64,000 nucleotides of DNA from positions 1 to 64,000 of the forward strand of contig DVHE01000022.1 in assembly GCA_018712245.1 (NCBI GenBank). The letters run 5' to 3'. Below are positions 47,224 to 58,067 of this stretch, piece by piece. Under the pieces are notes generated by a model. That model saw only the letters and a program-made list of their open reading frames with translations. It was not told the DNA's origin and made no database searches. The number at the start of each line of letters is the position of its first letter. The first letter of the stretch is position 1. The translations under genes were made by a program, and so were the position numbers. This stretch comes from Candidatus Avoscillospira avicola (GTDB lineage: Bacteria > Bacillota > Clostridia > Oscillospirales > Oscillospiraceae).

Positions 47224-47446
47224 AATCGGGAAGGTCGGGCCGCTGCGCCTGGGGGAGTTGGTATGGCGCGTGCCGGACACCTTCGGGCCGGATTTTTACA
47301 GGAGCAAGGAGGGCGGGAACATGGTGAAGCGGAAGCCAATCTGCGGCGTTGTGGTTTACATACATCCCCGGGGCAGATTCCACGTGGTGGAGTTCGCGGG
47401 TCGTTCCGGTGCGCCCCGAGAGGCGTTTTTCGGCGTGGATCGGTAG
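47204..47446 (+). CDS. Phage hypothetical protein
   Basis: 80-aa ORF overlapping the Rep 3' end. Confidence 0.5.
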   Translation: MKNSQRKIGKVGPLRLGELVWRVPDTFGPDFYRSKEGGNMVKRKPICGVVVYIHPRGRFHVVEFAGRSGAPREAFFGVDR

Positions 47447-47454
47447 GTGGGAGC

Positions 47455-47727
47455 GTGTACAGGTACAAGCGGGGTATCCGGTGCAGCTATGACCGGCAGG
47501 GGTATATTTATTTCACGTCTCGGCAGTATCGGTTTCTGCCGGCGGAGAAAAAGGAAAAGATCCGGAAGCTGTGCCGGGAGGCAGGCGGGGAAAACAGCCA
47601 GGCGCTGCTGGCGTTCGTAACCAGCGACAAAAGCGCCACGGAGGTGTGCATGGCGCATTTTATCAGCAAGGCGACGCTGTACCGGGCCGTGCAGCGGTAC
47701 TATGAGGCGTTCCCGAAGTGGCTGTGA
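47455..47727 (+). CDS. Phage hypothetical / regulatory-like protein (GTG start)
   Basis: CSYDRQGYIYFTSRQYRFLPAEKKEKIRKLCREAGGENSQALLAFVTSDKSATEVCMAHFISKATLYRAVQRYYEAFPKWL. Confidence 0.6.
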   Translation: MYRYKRGIRCSYDRQGYIYFTSRQYRFLPAEKKEKIRKLCREAGGENSQALLAFVTSDKSATEVCMAHFISKATLYRAVQRYYEAFPKWL

Positions 47728-47778
47728 GTGCGGGGCCTTTGACGGTGCGGAGATTGGCGGTGTATACGACGCGGAGGA

Positions 47779-47832
47779 ACAACCCCTCAGTCACGGCGGA
47801 GCTGTGACAGCTCCCCTTACACAGGGGAGCCT
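47779..47832. repeat. Modular palindromic repeat
   Basis: ACAACCCCTCAGTCACGGCGGAGCTGTGACAGCTCCCCTTACACAGGGGAGCC. Confidence 0.85.
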
Positions 47833-48110
47833 TTGGGGCGCAGGTATTCAAGGGGAGGCTTTTGGGTGCGCAATGTTGGAAATTGATTTTTGTGAAAAAC
47901 GGTGAATATGTTCTTGATTTGCCAGCTACATTCGGAAGAATGCGGCTGGCGCTTTTTATATGTTTGAAAATTCACGTAAAACAGGTTGAGACTCAGAGAC
48001 ATTGCTTTGAGAGTAGCATATAGAAAACGAATTATTTCCCACGGAACGGGCGCGGGTGCGGGCGCGCGGGCGCGGGAATCCATATAGCGCCGGGGAGAGG
48101 AGGCGGCGGG

Positions 48111-48653
48111 ATGCAGCAGGAACTGGCGAAAACCGAAAAAACCATGGAGAAGAAAAAGCGCGGTCCGAAAGGCAAATACAGCGCGAAGGGCCTGGAGGAG
48201 GCGGTGGACGCCTATTTCCGGCGGATATCGAAGCTGGTACAGGTGACGCTGCCGGATGGTTCCCTGGCAACCAATGCGGACGGGGAATGCGTGTGGAGGC
48301 TGGTGTACTTCGTCCCGCCCAGCATCACGGCGCTGTGCCTGGAACTGGAGATCGACCGGCGGACCTGGGCCAACTACGCGGCGGACAAAACCAAGGGGCC
48401 GGTTGTGGAGCGGGCCAGGGCCAGGATCGAGGCATATCTACAGGAGCAGCTGCTGACGCGGGAAAAGGGCGTCCAGGGCGTGATTTTCAACCTGACGGCC
48501 AACTACGGATGGAGGGACAGGAAGGAAGTGGCGCTGAGCGAGGAAACCCGGAAAAGCCTGGAGAAGCGGCGGGAGCCGATGACCATGGAGGAGAAGCTGG
48601 CGCTGCTCCAGGAAGCGGAGGCCATTGTGAGAGACCATGGCGCGGAGGAATGA
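48111..48653 (+). CDS. Terminase small subunit
   Basis: Position before TerL; SITALCLELEIDRRTWANYAADKTKGPVVERARARIEAYLQEQLL. Confidence 0.8.
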   Translation: MQQELAKTEKTMEKKKRGPKGKYSAKGLEEAVDAYFRRISKLVQVTLPDGSLATNADGECVWRLVYFVPPSITALCLELEIDRRTWANYAADKTKGPVVERARARIEAYLQEQLLTREKGVQGVIFNLTANYGWRDRKEVALSEETRKSLEKRREPMTMEEKLALLQEAEAIVRDHGAEE

Positions 48654-50187
48654 AAGCCGCCTGGACCAGGCCGTGGAGGCGGCGCAGTGGCTGAAGGAGC
48701 TACGGGAGACCAACAACGACACATTCCTTCCCCTTTTTTGGGACAAGCACCGATACCTGGTTTTGAAAGGCGGCGGCGGCAGCGGGAAGAGCATTTTTGC
48801 CGGGCGGAAAATCCTGGAGCGGGCGGCTACGGAGCCGGGGCACCGGTTTCTGGTGGTGCGGAAGGTGGCCAAGACGCTGCGAACCAGCTGCTTCAATCAG
48901 CTGAAAAGCCAGGCCTATGAGTACTACGAGGACCAGGTGGAGAAGATCCCGAAGGGCGAGAGCAGCGATATGTACATCACGTTCCGAAACGGGAGTCAGA
49001 TCCTGTTCGCGGGGCTGGATGACGTGGAGAAGCTGAAATCCATCTTTGACATTACGGGCATCTGGATCGAGGAGGCCAGCGAGGTACTGGAGAGCGACTT
49101 CAACCAGTTGGACATCCGGCTGCGGACGCAGTGCCCGTATTATCTCCAGTTCATCATCAGTTTTAACCCCATCAGCATCACGCACTGGCTGAAACGCCGG
49201 TTCTTCGACCTGGATATCTCAGACACGACGGAGCGGGAGAACTTCCGGGCGCTGACCAGGACGCATGAAAGCACGTACAAGGACAACCGATTTCTCAGAC
49301 TGGAGGCCATTCGGACTCTGGAGAATTTCAAACACACAGACCCTTACTACTACCGGGTGTACTGCCTGGGCGAGTGGGGCGTGACGGGTACCAGCGTCTT
49401 TGACGCCGAGAAGGTCACGGCCCGGCTGCTGGAGAAGATCAAGCCGGCGGCCATGGGGGATTTTACATACAGCTACGACGGGATGCGCGTGACGGACATC
49501 CGATGGACCGACAGCAAGGCCGGCGGCATCAGCATTTACAAGCCGCCGGAGGCCGGTGTGCCGTATGTCATCGGGTGCGACACAGCGGGAGACGGCAGCG
49601 ACTCCTTTGTGGCCCAGGTACTGGACAACCGGACCGGAGAGCAGGTGGCGGTGCTGCGGCAGACCTACGACGAGGACCTGTTTGCCAAACAGGTATTTTG
49701 CCTGGGGATGCACTACAACACGGCGCTGATCGGCGTCGAGACCAACTACTCCACGTTCCCGGTGATGGAGCTGGAGCGGCTGCGGTATCCGAAGCAATAC
49801 GTCCGGGAGAGCATTGACGACTACACTCACAAGGTGAAAAAGTCCTATGGATTCCAGACCAACAGCAAGACCAGACCGGTGATTATCGCCGGGCTGGTGG
49901 AGGTGGTACGGGAGAGCGTGGAGCTGATATGCCACACCACAACGCTGGAGGAAATGCTGACATTCGTCCGAAATGAGGATGGACGGGCGGAGGCAGAGGC
50001 GGGCGCCCACGACGACTGCGTGATGGCACTGGCCATCGCCCACTACATCCGTCCCAAGCAGCGGTATTTACAGGAGCTGCCGAGCGAAGAGAAGCGGAAA
50101 TGGACGGCGGATATGTGGGAGGACTACCGGCGGGCCAGCACGGAAGTGCAGGCGTATCTCCGAAAAAAATGGGGGGAGCCGGGATAA
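48637..50187 (+). CDS. Phage terminase large subunit
   Basis: RYLVLKGGGGSGKSIFAGRKILERA Walker A; IWIEEASEVLESDF Walker B; VIGCDTAGDGSDSFV nuclease motif. Confidence 0.93.
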   Translation: MARRNESRLDQAVEAAQWLKELRETNNDTFLPLFWDKHRYLVLKGGGGSGKSIFAGRKILERAATEPGHRFLVVRKVAKTLRTSCFNQLKSQAYEYYEDQVEKIPKGESSDMYITFRNGSQILFAGLDDVEKLKSIFDITGIWIEEASEVLESDFNQLDIRLRTQCPYYLQFIISFNPISITHWLKRRFFDLDISDTTERENFRALTRTHESTYKDNRFLRLEAIRTLENFKHTDPYYYRVYCLGEWGVTGTSVFDAEKVTARLLEKIKPAAMGDFTYSYDGMRVTDIRWTDSKAGGISIYKPPEAGVPYVIGCDTAGDGSDSFVAQVLDNRTGEQVAVLRQTYDEDLFAKQVFCLGMHYNTALIGVETNYSTFPVMELERLRYPKQYVRESIDDYTHKVKKSYGFQTNSKTRPVIIAGLVEVVRESVELICHTTTLEEMLTFVRNEDGRAEAEAGAHDDCVMALAIAHYIRPKQRYLQELPSEEKRKWTADMWEDYRRASTEVQAYLRKKWGEPG

Positions 50188-50382
50188 ACAACCCCTCAGT
50201 CAGCCTGCGGCTGACAGCTCCCCTTACACAGGGGAGCCAAGCGGACGCGCAATGCGCGCCCCTACGGGGTGCGAGGCGGACGTGGAAGGTGCGGGAAACA
50301 CCGATCCGTCACGGCTGACGCCGTGCCAACTCCCCTCGAGGGGAGGCTTGCGGGCGGCTGATAGCCGCCCCTACGGGGTGCA
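50187..50382. repeat. Four modular palindromic repeats in tandem
   Basis: ACAACCCC.., GACGCGCAATGCGCGCCCCTACGGGGTGCG, CCGTCACGGCTGACGCCGTGCCAACTCCCCTCGAGGGGAGGCT, GGGCGGCTGATAGCCGCCCCTACGGGGTGC. Confidence 0.85.
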
Positions 50383-50417
50383 GGACGGGAGAAGGAAGTT
50401 TGCAGATTGGAGGCAGC

Positions 50418-52457
50418 ATGAAAAAACAGGATGAACAGAAGCTGCGGCTTTGGCAGGAGCGGCTGAGCGTCAACGAGTCGGCCTATGAGGATGAACAGGC
50501 GCGTATGACGCTGCGGGAGGAGCTGTACGCCGGAAGCAGCACGATCCGGGCCATTGTGGCCAAGGATCAGAAAACCGAGACGCCCCACGTGCGCAACATC
50601 TGCGCGGAGCTGATTGAGGCCCAGGTGGACAGCAACATTCCGGCGCCGAAGGTCACGGCCCGCCGAAAAGAGGACGAGCTGAAGGCCAAACTGATTGAGG
50701 ATATGCTCCGAAACGAGCTGGACCGGCTGCCGTTTGAGCAGATCAACGACATGATGGAGCGCACGGTGCCCATCCAGGGCGGCGCGGCGTTGCTGCTGGA
50801 GTGGGACAACAGCCTCCGCACCCACACTACCGTGGGAGAGCTGGCGATCCGGGTCCTGCACCCGCGAAAAATCGTGCCGCAGGACGGCGTTTACACCGGC
50901 GTGGAGGACATGGACTATATCATCCTCAAAATGCCGCAGACCAAGGCGTACATCCAGCGGCGCTACGGCGTGGACGTATCCGATGAGAGCGAGGACGATC
51001 CCGAGATCAAGGGGGACGATGGCGGACCGAGCGACGACATGGTCACGCAGTACATGGCGTACTACCGGAACCAAAACGGCGGGATCGGCCTGTTTTCCTG
51101 GGTTTCGGACTATGTGCTCATCGACCTGGAGGACTACCAGGCGCGGCGGCTGAAGAAGTGCGCCACCTGCGGCGCCATGGAGCCGGCGGAGGATCTGGAG
51201 AGCCTGGACGCACCGACCATGGACGGCACGCCGCCGGGCGGCCCGGGAACGATGACGCGGAAGGGGCGGAAGGCCTGCCCCTACTGCGGCGGGACAAAAT
51301 GGGAGAGCGAGGCGCAGGACAGCGAGGAGATGCCGAATCCGGTGACGCGGTCAGACGGCTCGACCATCGGCGGCATGGTGGAGCGGGTGGTGCTGGATGA
51401 GACCATGGTGGACGCCATGGGGCTGCCGATGCCCATGACAACGCTGGAGCCGATGCGCGTGCCGTACTACAAGCCGAATATCTACCCCGTGATTTTGCAG
51501 AAAAACGTCAGCGTATACGGGAAATTCCTGGGCGACTCCGACCTGGACAAGATTGCAGACCAGCAGAACAGCACCAACCGGCTGGAGGCAAAAATCCTGG
51601 ACAAGCTGCTGAAATCCGGCAGTTTTGTGACGCTGCCGTCGGCGGCGCACATTGACAACAACGCCGAGGACATGAAAACCCTGCGGCCGGACAGCCCGGC
51701 AGACATGGCCATGATTGGGGTTTATACCCTGGAGGGAGATGTCCAGCAGGACATGGCGTACTTGGCGCAGATATACGAGGAGGCGCGGCAGGTCATCGGG
51801 ATCACCGACAGCTTCCAGGGCCGGGCGGATCGGACAGCCACCAGCGGGAAGGCAAAAGAGTTTGCCGCGGCGCAGAGCGCCGGACGGCTGGAGAGCAAGC
51901 GCGTGATGAAAAACGCGGCCTATGCGGCGCTTTTTGAGGCGATGTTCAAGTTTAAGCTGGCATACTGCGACGAGCCGCGGCCTGTGACGGCCCACGATGA
52001 CCAGGGAAACCCGGTGTATGAGGAGTTCAACCGGTGGGACTTCCTGGAGCAGGACGAGGCCGGGGAGTGGTACTGGAATGATCAATTCCTCTTCTCCACC
52101 GACGACACCGCGCCCCTGGCCAACAACCGGGAGGCCATGTGGCAGGAAGCGCGGATGAACTTGCAGACCGGGGCGTTCGGCGACCCAACTAATTTGCAGA
52201 CGCTGATTCTGTTCTGGAGCCAGATGGAAACGCTCCACTATCCCATGGCAGCGGAGGCAAAGCAGTATCTGGAGCAGCAGCTGGAGCAGCAGCAGGCCAT
52301 GCAGATGCAGCAGATGATGCAGATGCAGCAGGCGCAGGCCCAGCAGATGGACCATGCAGCCGCCGGATTGGACCAGGGAACGGCCAACGCAGTGGTGCAG
52401 CAGGCGAGAGCCAAGGCGGCACAGGATGTGATGGCGGGTGCGGGCGGACAGGGATAA
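50418..52457 (+). CDS. Phage portal protein
   Basis: Position after TerL; ~680 aa; ITDSFQGRADRTATSGKAKEFAAAQSAGRLESKR; Q/M-rich C-terminus. Confidence 0.8.
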   Translation: MKKQDEQKLRLWQERLSVNESAYEDEQARMTLREELYAGSSTIRAIVAKDQKTETPHVRNICAELIEAQVDSNIPAPKVTARRKEDELKAKLIEDMLRNELDRLPFEQINDMMERTVPIQGGAALLLEWDNSLRTHTTVGELAIRVLHPRKIVPQDGVYTGVEDMDYIILKMPQTKAYIQRRYGVDVSDESEDDPEIKGDDGGPSDDMVTQYMAYYRNQNGGIGLFSWVSDYVLIDLEDYQARRLKKCATCGAMEPAEDLESLDAPTMDGTPPGGPGTMTRKGRKACPYCGGTKWESEAQDSEEMPNPVTRSDGSTIGGMVERVVLDETMVDAMGLPMPMTTLEPMRVPYYKPNIYPVILQKNVSVYGKFLGDSDLDKIADQQNSTNRLEAKILDKLLKSGSFVTLPSAAHIDNNAEDMKTLRPDSPADMAMIGVYTLEGDVQQDMAYLAQIYEEARQVIGITDSFQGRADRTATSGKAKEFAAAQSAGRLESKRVMKNAAYAALFEAMFKFKLAYCDEPRPVTAHDDQGNPVYEEFNRWDFLEQDEAGEWYWNDQFLFSTDDTAPLANNREAMWQEARMNLQTGAFGDPTNLQTLILFWSQMETLHYPMAAEAKQYLEQQLEQQQAMQMQQMMQMQQAQAQQMDHAAAGLDQGTANAVVQQARAKAAQDVMAGAGGQG

Positions 52458-52473
52458 AAACCAATCAGTCAGG

Positions 52474-52622
52474 ACACCTCTCCGTCACGGCTGACGCCGT
52501 GCCACCTCTCCTCAAGGAGAGGCTTACGGACGCGCGATGCGCGCCCCTACGGGTGCGGCACAATGATTGATGGTGCATTCAACGCGGGGGCTTGCGGGCC
52601 GATGTGGGCATCGGCCCCTACG
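52474..52622. repeat. Modular palindromic repeats
   Basis: CACCTCTCCGTCACGGCTGACGCCGTGCCACC.., GGACGCGCGATGCGCGCCCCTAC, GGGCCGATGTGGGCATCGGCCCCTAC. Confidence 0.85.
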
Positions 52623-52740
52623 AAACATTCAGATATTCAGAAACTCCGGGGGGATGCCCCGGCCAGGGGAGCGACGGACGCCACGCGGGCAGCGGACGGC
52701 GGGAGACTGGATCAAAAACCACCAGAAAGGCGGTGAGACG

Positions 52741-52890
52741 ATGGACAAGAAGAGCGGCGGGAAGCCCAGCTATGCCGGACGGATCGGCAACAGCGGCGCC
52801 CAGATGGTCAAGGCTCCGTTCCCGGCCAATGGGCCGAAGGGCAAGACCACTAGCAAAACCGGAGACGATCTTCGGAGCGGGAAGAAGTGA
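52741..52890 (+). CDS. Small basic phage protein (49 aa)
   Basis: MDKKSGGKPSYAGRIGNSGAQMVKAPFPANGPKGKTTSKTGDDLRSGKK; RBS aaaggcggtgag. Confidence 0.55.
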   Translation: MDKKSGGKPSYAGRIGNSGAQMVKAPFPANGPKGKTTSKTGDDLRSGKK

Positions 52891-52931
52891 CAGAAGCGTT
52901 ACACGGGGAGATTTGCGAAGACAAAGGGTTC

Positions 52932-52990
52932 TGATCCCCTCCGTCATGGCTTCGCCATGACACCTCCCCTTGGGCAGCAAGGGGAGGCAT
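52932..52990. repeat. Modular palindromic repeat
   Basis: CCCCTCCGTCATGGCTTCGCCATGACACCTCCCCTTGGGCAGCAAGGGGAGGC. Confidence 0.8.
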
Positions 52991-53048
52991 AGCCCGCAAA
53001 AATCGCAGGAACAGCGAAAAAATCCGACGGAAGGAGACAAACGAACAT

Positions 53049-53969
53049 ATGGAGATCGACTATGGAGCATTATTTGGCGTCGAAGTGGCCCAAGGCGCAG
53101 AAGGGCAGGAGGTCGCCGAACCTGCTGAAAACCGGGAAGACGCTGACAATGCAGGCGCAGAAGAGCAGGAGGTCGCCGAACCTGCCGCGGCCGATGGCCA
53201 GGAGCAGACTGTGGCCAAGGAGGCTGCAGGAGACCAGGATGGGCTGAGTTCTGAGCAGCCGGGGCAGAGCGCGGAGGAAAACGCCCGCTATGCGGCGGCC
53301 AGGCGAAAAGCGGAACAGGAGCGGGACGCGGCCATCGCGCGGGCCAGGGCAGATGCGCAGGCGGAGGCCCAGCGCGTGCTGGATGATGCGTTCCGTGGAA
53401 GCGGGCTTGTAGACCCGTACACCAAGAAGCCCATCACAAGCAAAGCGGATTTCGACGCCTACAAACAGGCGTTTGAAGCGGACCAGAGGGCCAAACTTCT
53501 CAAACGGAGCGGGATGAACGAGGCGCAGTTTGACGCATTCATTCAGAGCATACCGGAGGTCCGACGGGCCAAAGAGGCGGAGACCGCCGCCAACCGTGCC
53601 AGGGCTGAAATCAAGGTCCAGGAGCAGCTGGCGGAAATCCGCAAACTCAATCCGAACATTCAGAGCGTCCGGGATTTGACCACCATGGAGAGCTATCCGC
53701 AGCTCTACGCCATGGTACAGCGGGGATATGATCTGGCCGACGCGTACCGGCTGGCCAACTTTACGGAGCTTTCCAAGCGGGAGGCTGGGGCGGCGCGGCA
53801 GAGCGCGATTAACGCCGTAAAGAGCAAGAGCCACATGGTGCCGGCGGCGGAGCGAAGCGGCGCTTCGGAGGTCGTGGTGCCGGAGGAAACAAAGCAGCTA
53901 TACCGGCAGCTCAACCCGGGCGTCACGGACGACGAAATCAAGCGGCATTATGCCAAGAGCCACAGATAG
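53049..53969 (+). CDS. Phage scaffold / capsid assembly protein
   Basis: Acidic N-terminus, coiled-coil KAEQERDAAIARARADAQAEAQRVLDDAF; position before capsid genes. Confidence 0.75.
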   Translation: MEIDYGALFGVEVAQGAEGQEVAEPAENREDADNAGAEEQEVAEPAAADGQEQTVAKEAAGDQDGLSSEQPGQSAEENARYAAARRKAEQERDAAIARARADAQAEAQRVLDDAFRGSGLVDPYTKKPITSKADFDAYKQAFEADQRAKLLKRSGMNEAQFDAFIQSIPEVRRAKEAETAANRARAEIKVQEQLAEIRKLNPNIQSVRDLTTMESYPQLYAMVQRGYDLADAYRLANFTELSKREAGAARQSAINAVKSKSHMVPAAERSGASEVVVPEETKQLYRQLNPGVTDDEIKRHYAKSHR

Positions 53970-53987
53970 GCTCAGAAAGGAGAAACT

Positions 53988-54380
53988 ATGGGATTTTTGA
54001 TCCACAGCGTCGATGACAACCGCGTCCTCGGCCTGGAATATCTGCCCTGCTCGGCCATCACGCCGAAGGTGGGCATGGCGCTGGTGCAGACCAGCGGCAA
54101 CCTGGCACTGGCCAGCGGCACCACGGCGCCGACGTATATCAGCATGTGTGAGCGGGATACGGCTTGCACGGCCGGGGAGCTGATCCCCGTGGTGCGGGTG
54201 CAGAAGGACATCATCTTCGGCGTCCCGGCTCAGGCGGCCATGACCAGCGTCAAGCTGGGCGACAAGGTGACGATCCACACCGACGGTCTGCAGGTGACGG
54301 CGACGACCGCCAGCGGCGTGGCCGAGGTGGTCGGCATGGACGGGACTGCCGCCGGCAGCACTGTGCTGGTGCGGTTCTGA
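53988..54380 (+). CDS. Capsid decoration-like protein
   Basis: 130 aa, beta-rich; position between scaffold and major capsid. Confidence 0.6.
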   Translation: MGFLIHSVDDNRVLGLEYLPCSAITPKVGMALVQTSGNLALASGTTAPTYISMCERDTACTAGELIPVVRVQKDIIFGVPAQAAMTSVKLGDKVTIHTDGLQVTATTASGVAEVVGMDGTAAGSTVLVRF

Positions 54381-54401
54381 GAAAGAAAGGAGGGTACATA
54401 A

Positions 54402-55412
54402 ATGGCGAATATTACGTTTCTGGAGGGTTCCGGGCTGAACGACAGCATCTTCGGCAAGAGCCAGGAACCTATCAAAATGTTCATCGAAAAGCGGGGCGAG
54501 GCCTTTGAGCAGGCCTCGATGATTAAAGAGCTGTTCCTGATGGTCAGCTCCAACAACTGGGCCGAAAAATACACCACCATGACGGCCATGCAGGGCTTCC
54601 AGCCGGTGGGCGAGAACGGCAACTATCCCGTGGACGGGATGCAGGAGAGCTTCTCCAAGACCATCGAGAACATGACCTGGAAGGACTCTTTCTCCCTCTC
54701 CCGCGAGATGATCGACGACGGAAAGCTGATGGACCTCAAAAAGCAGCCTGCCGCCTTTACGGCTGGCTATTACCGGACCCGGGAGCGGTTCGGCGCGGCG
54801 CTGCTGGCCGGGGCGGCCGGTGGTGCGGCGTCCGTCAAGTTTGGCGACAAGACCTTCTCCACCATCGGCGCCGATGGGAAGGGCCTGTTTGCCAAGGATC
54901 ATCCCAGCAAGCTGGGCAAGAAGGCGCAGAGTAACCAGTTTTCCGACGCGTTCAGCAATGACGCGCTGGCGGCCATGGAGAGCGCCATGCAGGACTTCCG
55001 GGGCGACGCCGGCGAGGTGCTGGACGTGGTGCCGCAGACCATCATCATTCCCAACGACTACAAGCTGAAGATGGACGTTTTCGCCGCCATCGGCGCGGAC
55101 AAGGACCCGGACACCAGCAACAACGGCTTCAACTTCAACTTTGGCCGCTGGAACGTAATCGTTTGGCCGTACCTCAACGAGTTCCTGGCCGCCGGGCTGA
55201 AGCCCTGGATCCTCATGGACAGCCGGTATAACCAGGAGAACGGCTGCGCAATCTGGCAGGACCGGGTAAACCTGGAGGTGCGCAGCGAACTGGCCGGCAA
55301 CGACGCGAACATCTGGAAGGGCTATGCCCGGTTCAGCGCTGGCTTCAACGACTGGCGCGGCTTTGCCATCGGCGGCATTTCCGGCGGCACGACGCTGGTC
55401 AGCGGCGGCTGA
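54402..55412 (+). CDS. Major capsid protein
   Basis: 336 aa; position; MTWKDSFSLSREMIDDGKLMDLKKQPAAFTAGYYRTRERFGAALLAGA. Confidence 0.8.
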   Translation: MANITFLEGSGLNDSIFGKSQEPIKMFIEKRGEAFEQASMIKELFLMVSSNNWAEKYTTMTAMQGFQPVGENGNYPVDGMQESFSKTIENMTWKDSFSLSREMIDDGKLMDLKKQPAAFTAGYYRTRERFGAALLAGAAGGAASVKFGDKTFSTIGADGKGLFAKDHPSKLGKKAQSNQFSDAFSNDALAAMESAMQDFRGDAGEVLDVVPQTIIIPNDYKLKMDVFAAIGADKDPDTSNNGFNFNFGRWNVIVWPYLNEFLAAGLKPWILMDSRYNQENGCAIWQDRVNLEVRSELAGNDANIWKGYARFSAGFNDWRGFAIGGISGGTTLVSGG

Positions 55413-55593
55413 CGCCAACCGCTGCGGTCGCTGCATCCGCCACTGGCGGCGCTCCCTTGCGGGCCTCCCCTCCAGGGGAGGCTTGGGAAGGTGCGTTGGA
55501 TGGGGCGCGCAGAGCGAATAGGCTTACGGACGCGCGATGCGCGCCCCTACGAAAAGACAGGAAACAAACGTCAATCACGGCGAGGAGGAGAAC

Positions 55594-58059
55594 ATGGCGA
55601 CATTGCAGGGCGTTCTGGAGCTGATCGACGACATCAAGCCCAACGCATTTTCGGACGAGGTGAAAACGGCCTGGGTCAACGAGGTCGAGGGACTGGTGCA
55701 GACCGAAGTTTTCCTCCTGGCCGTGGAGGATGTGGTGCAGTATCAGTGGCCGGCGGACAGCGGCGCGACGCTGCTGGCCAAGCCGCCCCACGATAAAATT
55801 TACTGGGTTTATCTGAGCGCCATGGTGGACTTCGGGAACGGCGAGTATGACAAGTACCAGAACACCATGCAGATGTTCAACCAGTTTTTCGGCGAGTATA
55901 TGCGATGGTACGCCCGCACCTACAACCCGGCGGACGGCGAGGCGGAGGTAAAGGGGTACTATCTCAGTGCCTATGCCATTGCCGTGGCCCACGGATTTGA
56001 AGGGACAGAGGCGGACTGGCTGGCCAGCCTCAAGGGCGAACCGGGAGACCAGGGAACCGGCCTGGATCTGCGAGGCCTTATAGCCAGCACCGATGAACTG
56101 CCGGAGCCGGAGAACTCCACACCGGGGCAGGCGTACCTGGTGGGGACAGAGGACGACAACGAGCTTTGGATTTTTGACGAGGCGCAGAACCAGTACGTGC
56201 CGGCGGGGCCGCTGCGGGGAGAAACTGGACCGACGGGACCGAAGGGCGACACGGGAGCCACCGGCCCGCAGGGGCCGAAAGGTGACACCGGCGCCACGGG
56301 CGCGGCGGGGCCGCAGGGTCCACAGGGCGAGACAGGCCCCCAGGGGCCGCAGGGTGCGGCATTTACCTATGCAGATTTCACGGCGGAGCAGTTGGAGGCG
56401 CTGACTGGCCCGCAGGGGCCGAAGGGTGACACCGGCGCCACAGGCCCGCAGGGGCCGAAAGGTGACACCGGCGCCACGGGCGCGGCGGGGCCGCAGGGGC
56501 CACAGGGAGAGACAGGCCCCCAGGGGCCGAAGGGTGAAGCGTTTACCTACAGCGACTTCACACCGGAGCAGCTGGAGGCGCTGACCGGCCCCCAGGGGCC
56601 GAAGGGTGACACGGGCGCGACGGGACCGGCGGGTCAGAAGGGCGACACCGGAGCCACCGGCCCCCAGGGGCCGAAGGGGGACACGGGGCCGCAGGGCATC
56701 CAGGGAGACCCAGGGCCGACGGGGCCAAAGGGTGATACAGGACCGCAGGGAGACCAAGGGCCGCAGGGACCGGCGGGACCGAAGGGTGACACGGGCGCCA
56801 CAGGCCCGGAGGGACCGCAGGGACCGAAAGGGGAGCCGGGGAAGGACGGCACCTCCTTCACGGTAAAGGACCGGTATGAAACGCTGGAGGAGCTGAAACA
56901 GGCCCATCCGACAGGCAAGGAGGGCGACGCCTATGCCGTGGGGACGGAGGATGACAACGTCATCTATCTCTGGTCGGAGTCGCAGCAGGATTACACACCA
57001 ATCGGAAAGCTGCAGGGGCCTGCTGGGCCGACAGGACCCCAGGGTCCGAAGGGCGACACCGGAGAGCCGGGCGCAACAGGCCCCCAGGGGCCGAAGGGTG
57101 ACACAGGAGCCACGGGACAGACAGGCCCCCAGGGGCCGCAGGGAGACCCGGGGCAGACGGGACCGGCGGGACCCCAGGGAGACCCGGGACCGCAGGGTGA
57201 GACTGGCCCACAGGGACCGGCGGGTGCTGCCGGCGAGAATGGAGGATACTATCAGCCCAGCGTTGACGACAACGGGGATTTGAGCTGGATGGGGTCCAAA
57301 GTCGGGATGCCGTCCGTACAGACAAAAAATATCAGAGGCCCGCAGGGTCCACAGGGCGCGACGGGTCCCCAGGGGCCGAAGGGCGATCCGGGCGAGACGG
57401 GTCCACAGGGACCTACCGGGCCGAAGGGAGACCCGGGAGAGACCGGCCAGGCAGGGCCGAAAGGCGATCCGGGTGAGACAGGGCCACAGGGTCCTGCGGG
57501 CCAGGACGGCGCCCAGGGGCCGAAAGGCGATCCGTTTACCTACGATGACTTTACGGAGGAACAACTGGCGGCACTGACAGGCCCACAGGGGCCGAAAGGT
57601 GATCGGGGTGAGACTGGGCCACAGGGGCCTGCGGGACAGGACGGCGCTCAGGGGCCGCAAGGACCGGCGGGTAAGGATGGCGCCAAAGGTCCCGCTGGCC
57701 CTGCCGGGCGCGGGATCACGGGGGTCACATACTCCAGCGCCACGAACAAGTGGACGATATCCTATTCAGACGGAAGCAGCGAGCAGGTGGAAGGTCCGGC
57801 TATTCCCACGCAGCTGAGCCAGCTGACCGGCGACAGCACACACCGCACCGTGACGGACGCGGAAAAATCCAGCTGGGATACCGCCGCAGACCAGGCCGCC
57901 GCCGCGATGCCGAAATCGGGCGGGACATTCACGGGGACGGTCAAGGCCGGCGGGGCCAGTTATGAAAGCCCTACGACGTATCTTCTCCGCAATACGCGGC
58001 TGGCGTCGTCTGACACCACGCCGACGGTCAACGGAGAAATCTGCTGGACATATGGGTGA
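55594..58059 (+). CDS. Adaptor-domain/collagen-like fusion protein
   Basis: N-terminal [38 protein letters not shown]; long G-X-Y repeats [20 protein letters not shown] interspersed with FTYxDFTxEQLxALTGPQ modules. Confidence 0.85.
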   Translation: MATLQGVLELIDDIKPNAFSDEVKTAWVNEVEGLVQTEVFLLAVEDVVQYQWPADSGATLLAKPPHDKIYWVYLSAMVDFGNGEYDKYQNTMQMFNQFFGEYMRWYARTYNPADGEAEVKGYYLSAYAIAVAHGFEGTEADWLASLKGEPGDQGTGLDLRGLIASTDELPEPENSTPGQAYLVGTEDDNELWIFDEAQNQYVPAGPLRGETGPTGPKGDTGATGPQGPKGDTGATGAAGPQGPQGETGPQGPQGAAFTYADFTAEQLEALTGPQGPKGDTGATGPQGPKGDTGATGAAGPQGPQGETGPQGPKGEAFTYSDFTPEQLEALTGPQGPKGDTGATGPAGQKGDTGATGPQGPKGDTGPQGIQGDPGPTGPKGDTGPQGDQGPQGPAGPKGDTGATGPEGPQGPKGEPGKDGTSFTVKDRYETLEELKQAHPTGKEGDAYAVGTEDDNVIYLWSESQQDYTPIGKLQGPAGPTGPQGPKGDTGEPGATGPQGPKGDTGATGQTGPQGPQGDPGQTGPAGPQGDPGPQGETGPQGPAGAAGENGGYYQPSVDDNGDLSWMGSKVGMPSVQTKNIRGPQGPQGATGPQGPKGDPGETGPQGPTGPKGDPGETGQAGPKGDPGETGPQGPAGQDGAQGPKGDPFTYDDFTEEQLAALTGPQGPKGDRGETGPQGPAGQDGAQGPQGPAGKDGAKGPAGPAGRGITGVTYSSATNKWTISYSDGSSEQVEGPAIPTQLSQLTGDSTHRTVTDAEKSSWDTAADQAAAAMPKSGGTFTGTVKAGGASYESPTTYLLRNTRLASSDTTPTVNGEICWTYG

Positions 58060-58067
58060 GGTGAAAC

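Noticed and set aside
55399-57660. 753-aa minus-strand ORF with repeated [17 protein letters not shown]-type motifs
   Set aside because: Mirror image of the collagen Gly-X-Y DNA repeat; no RBS or family evidence.
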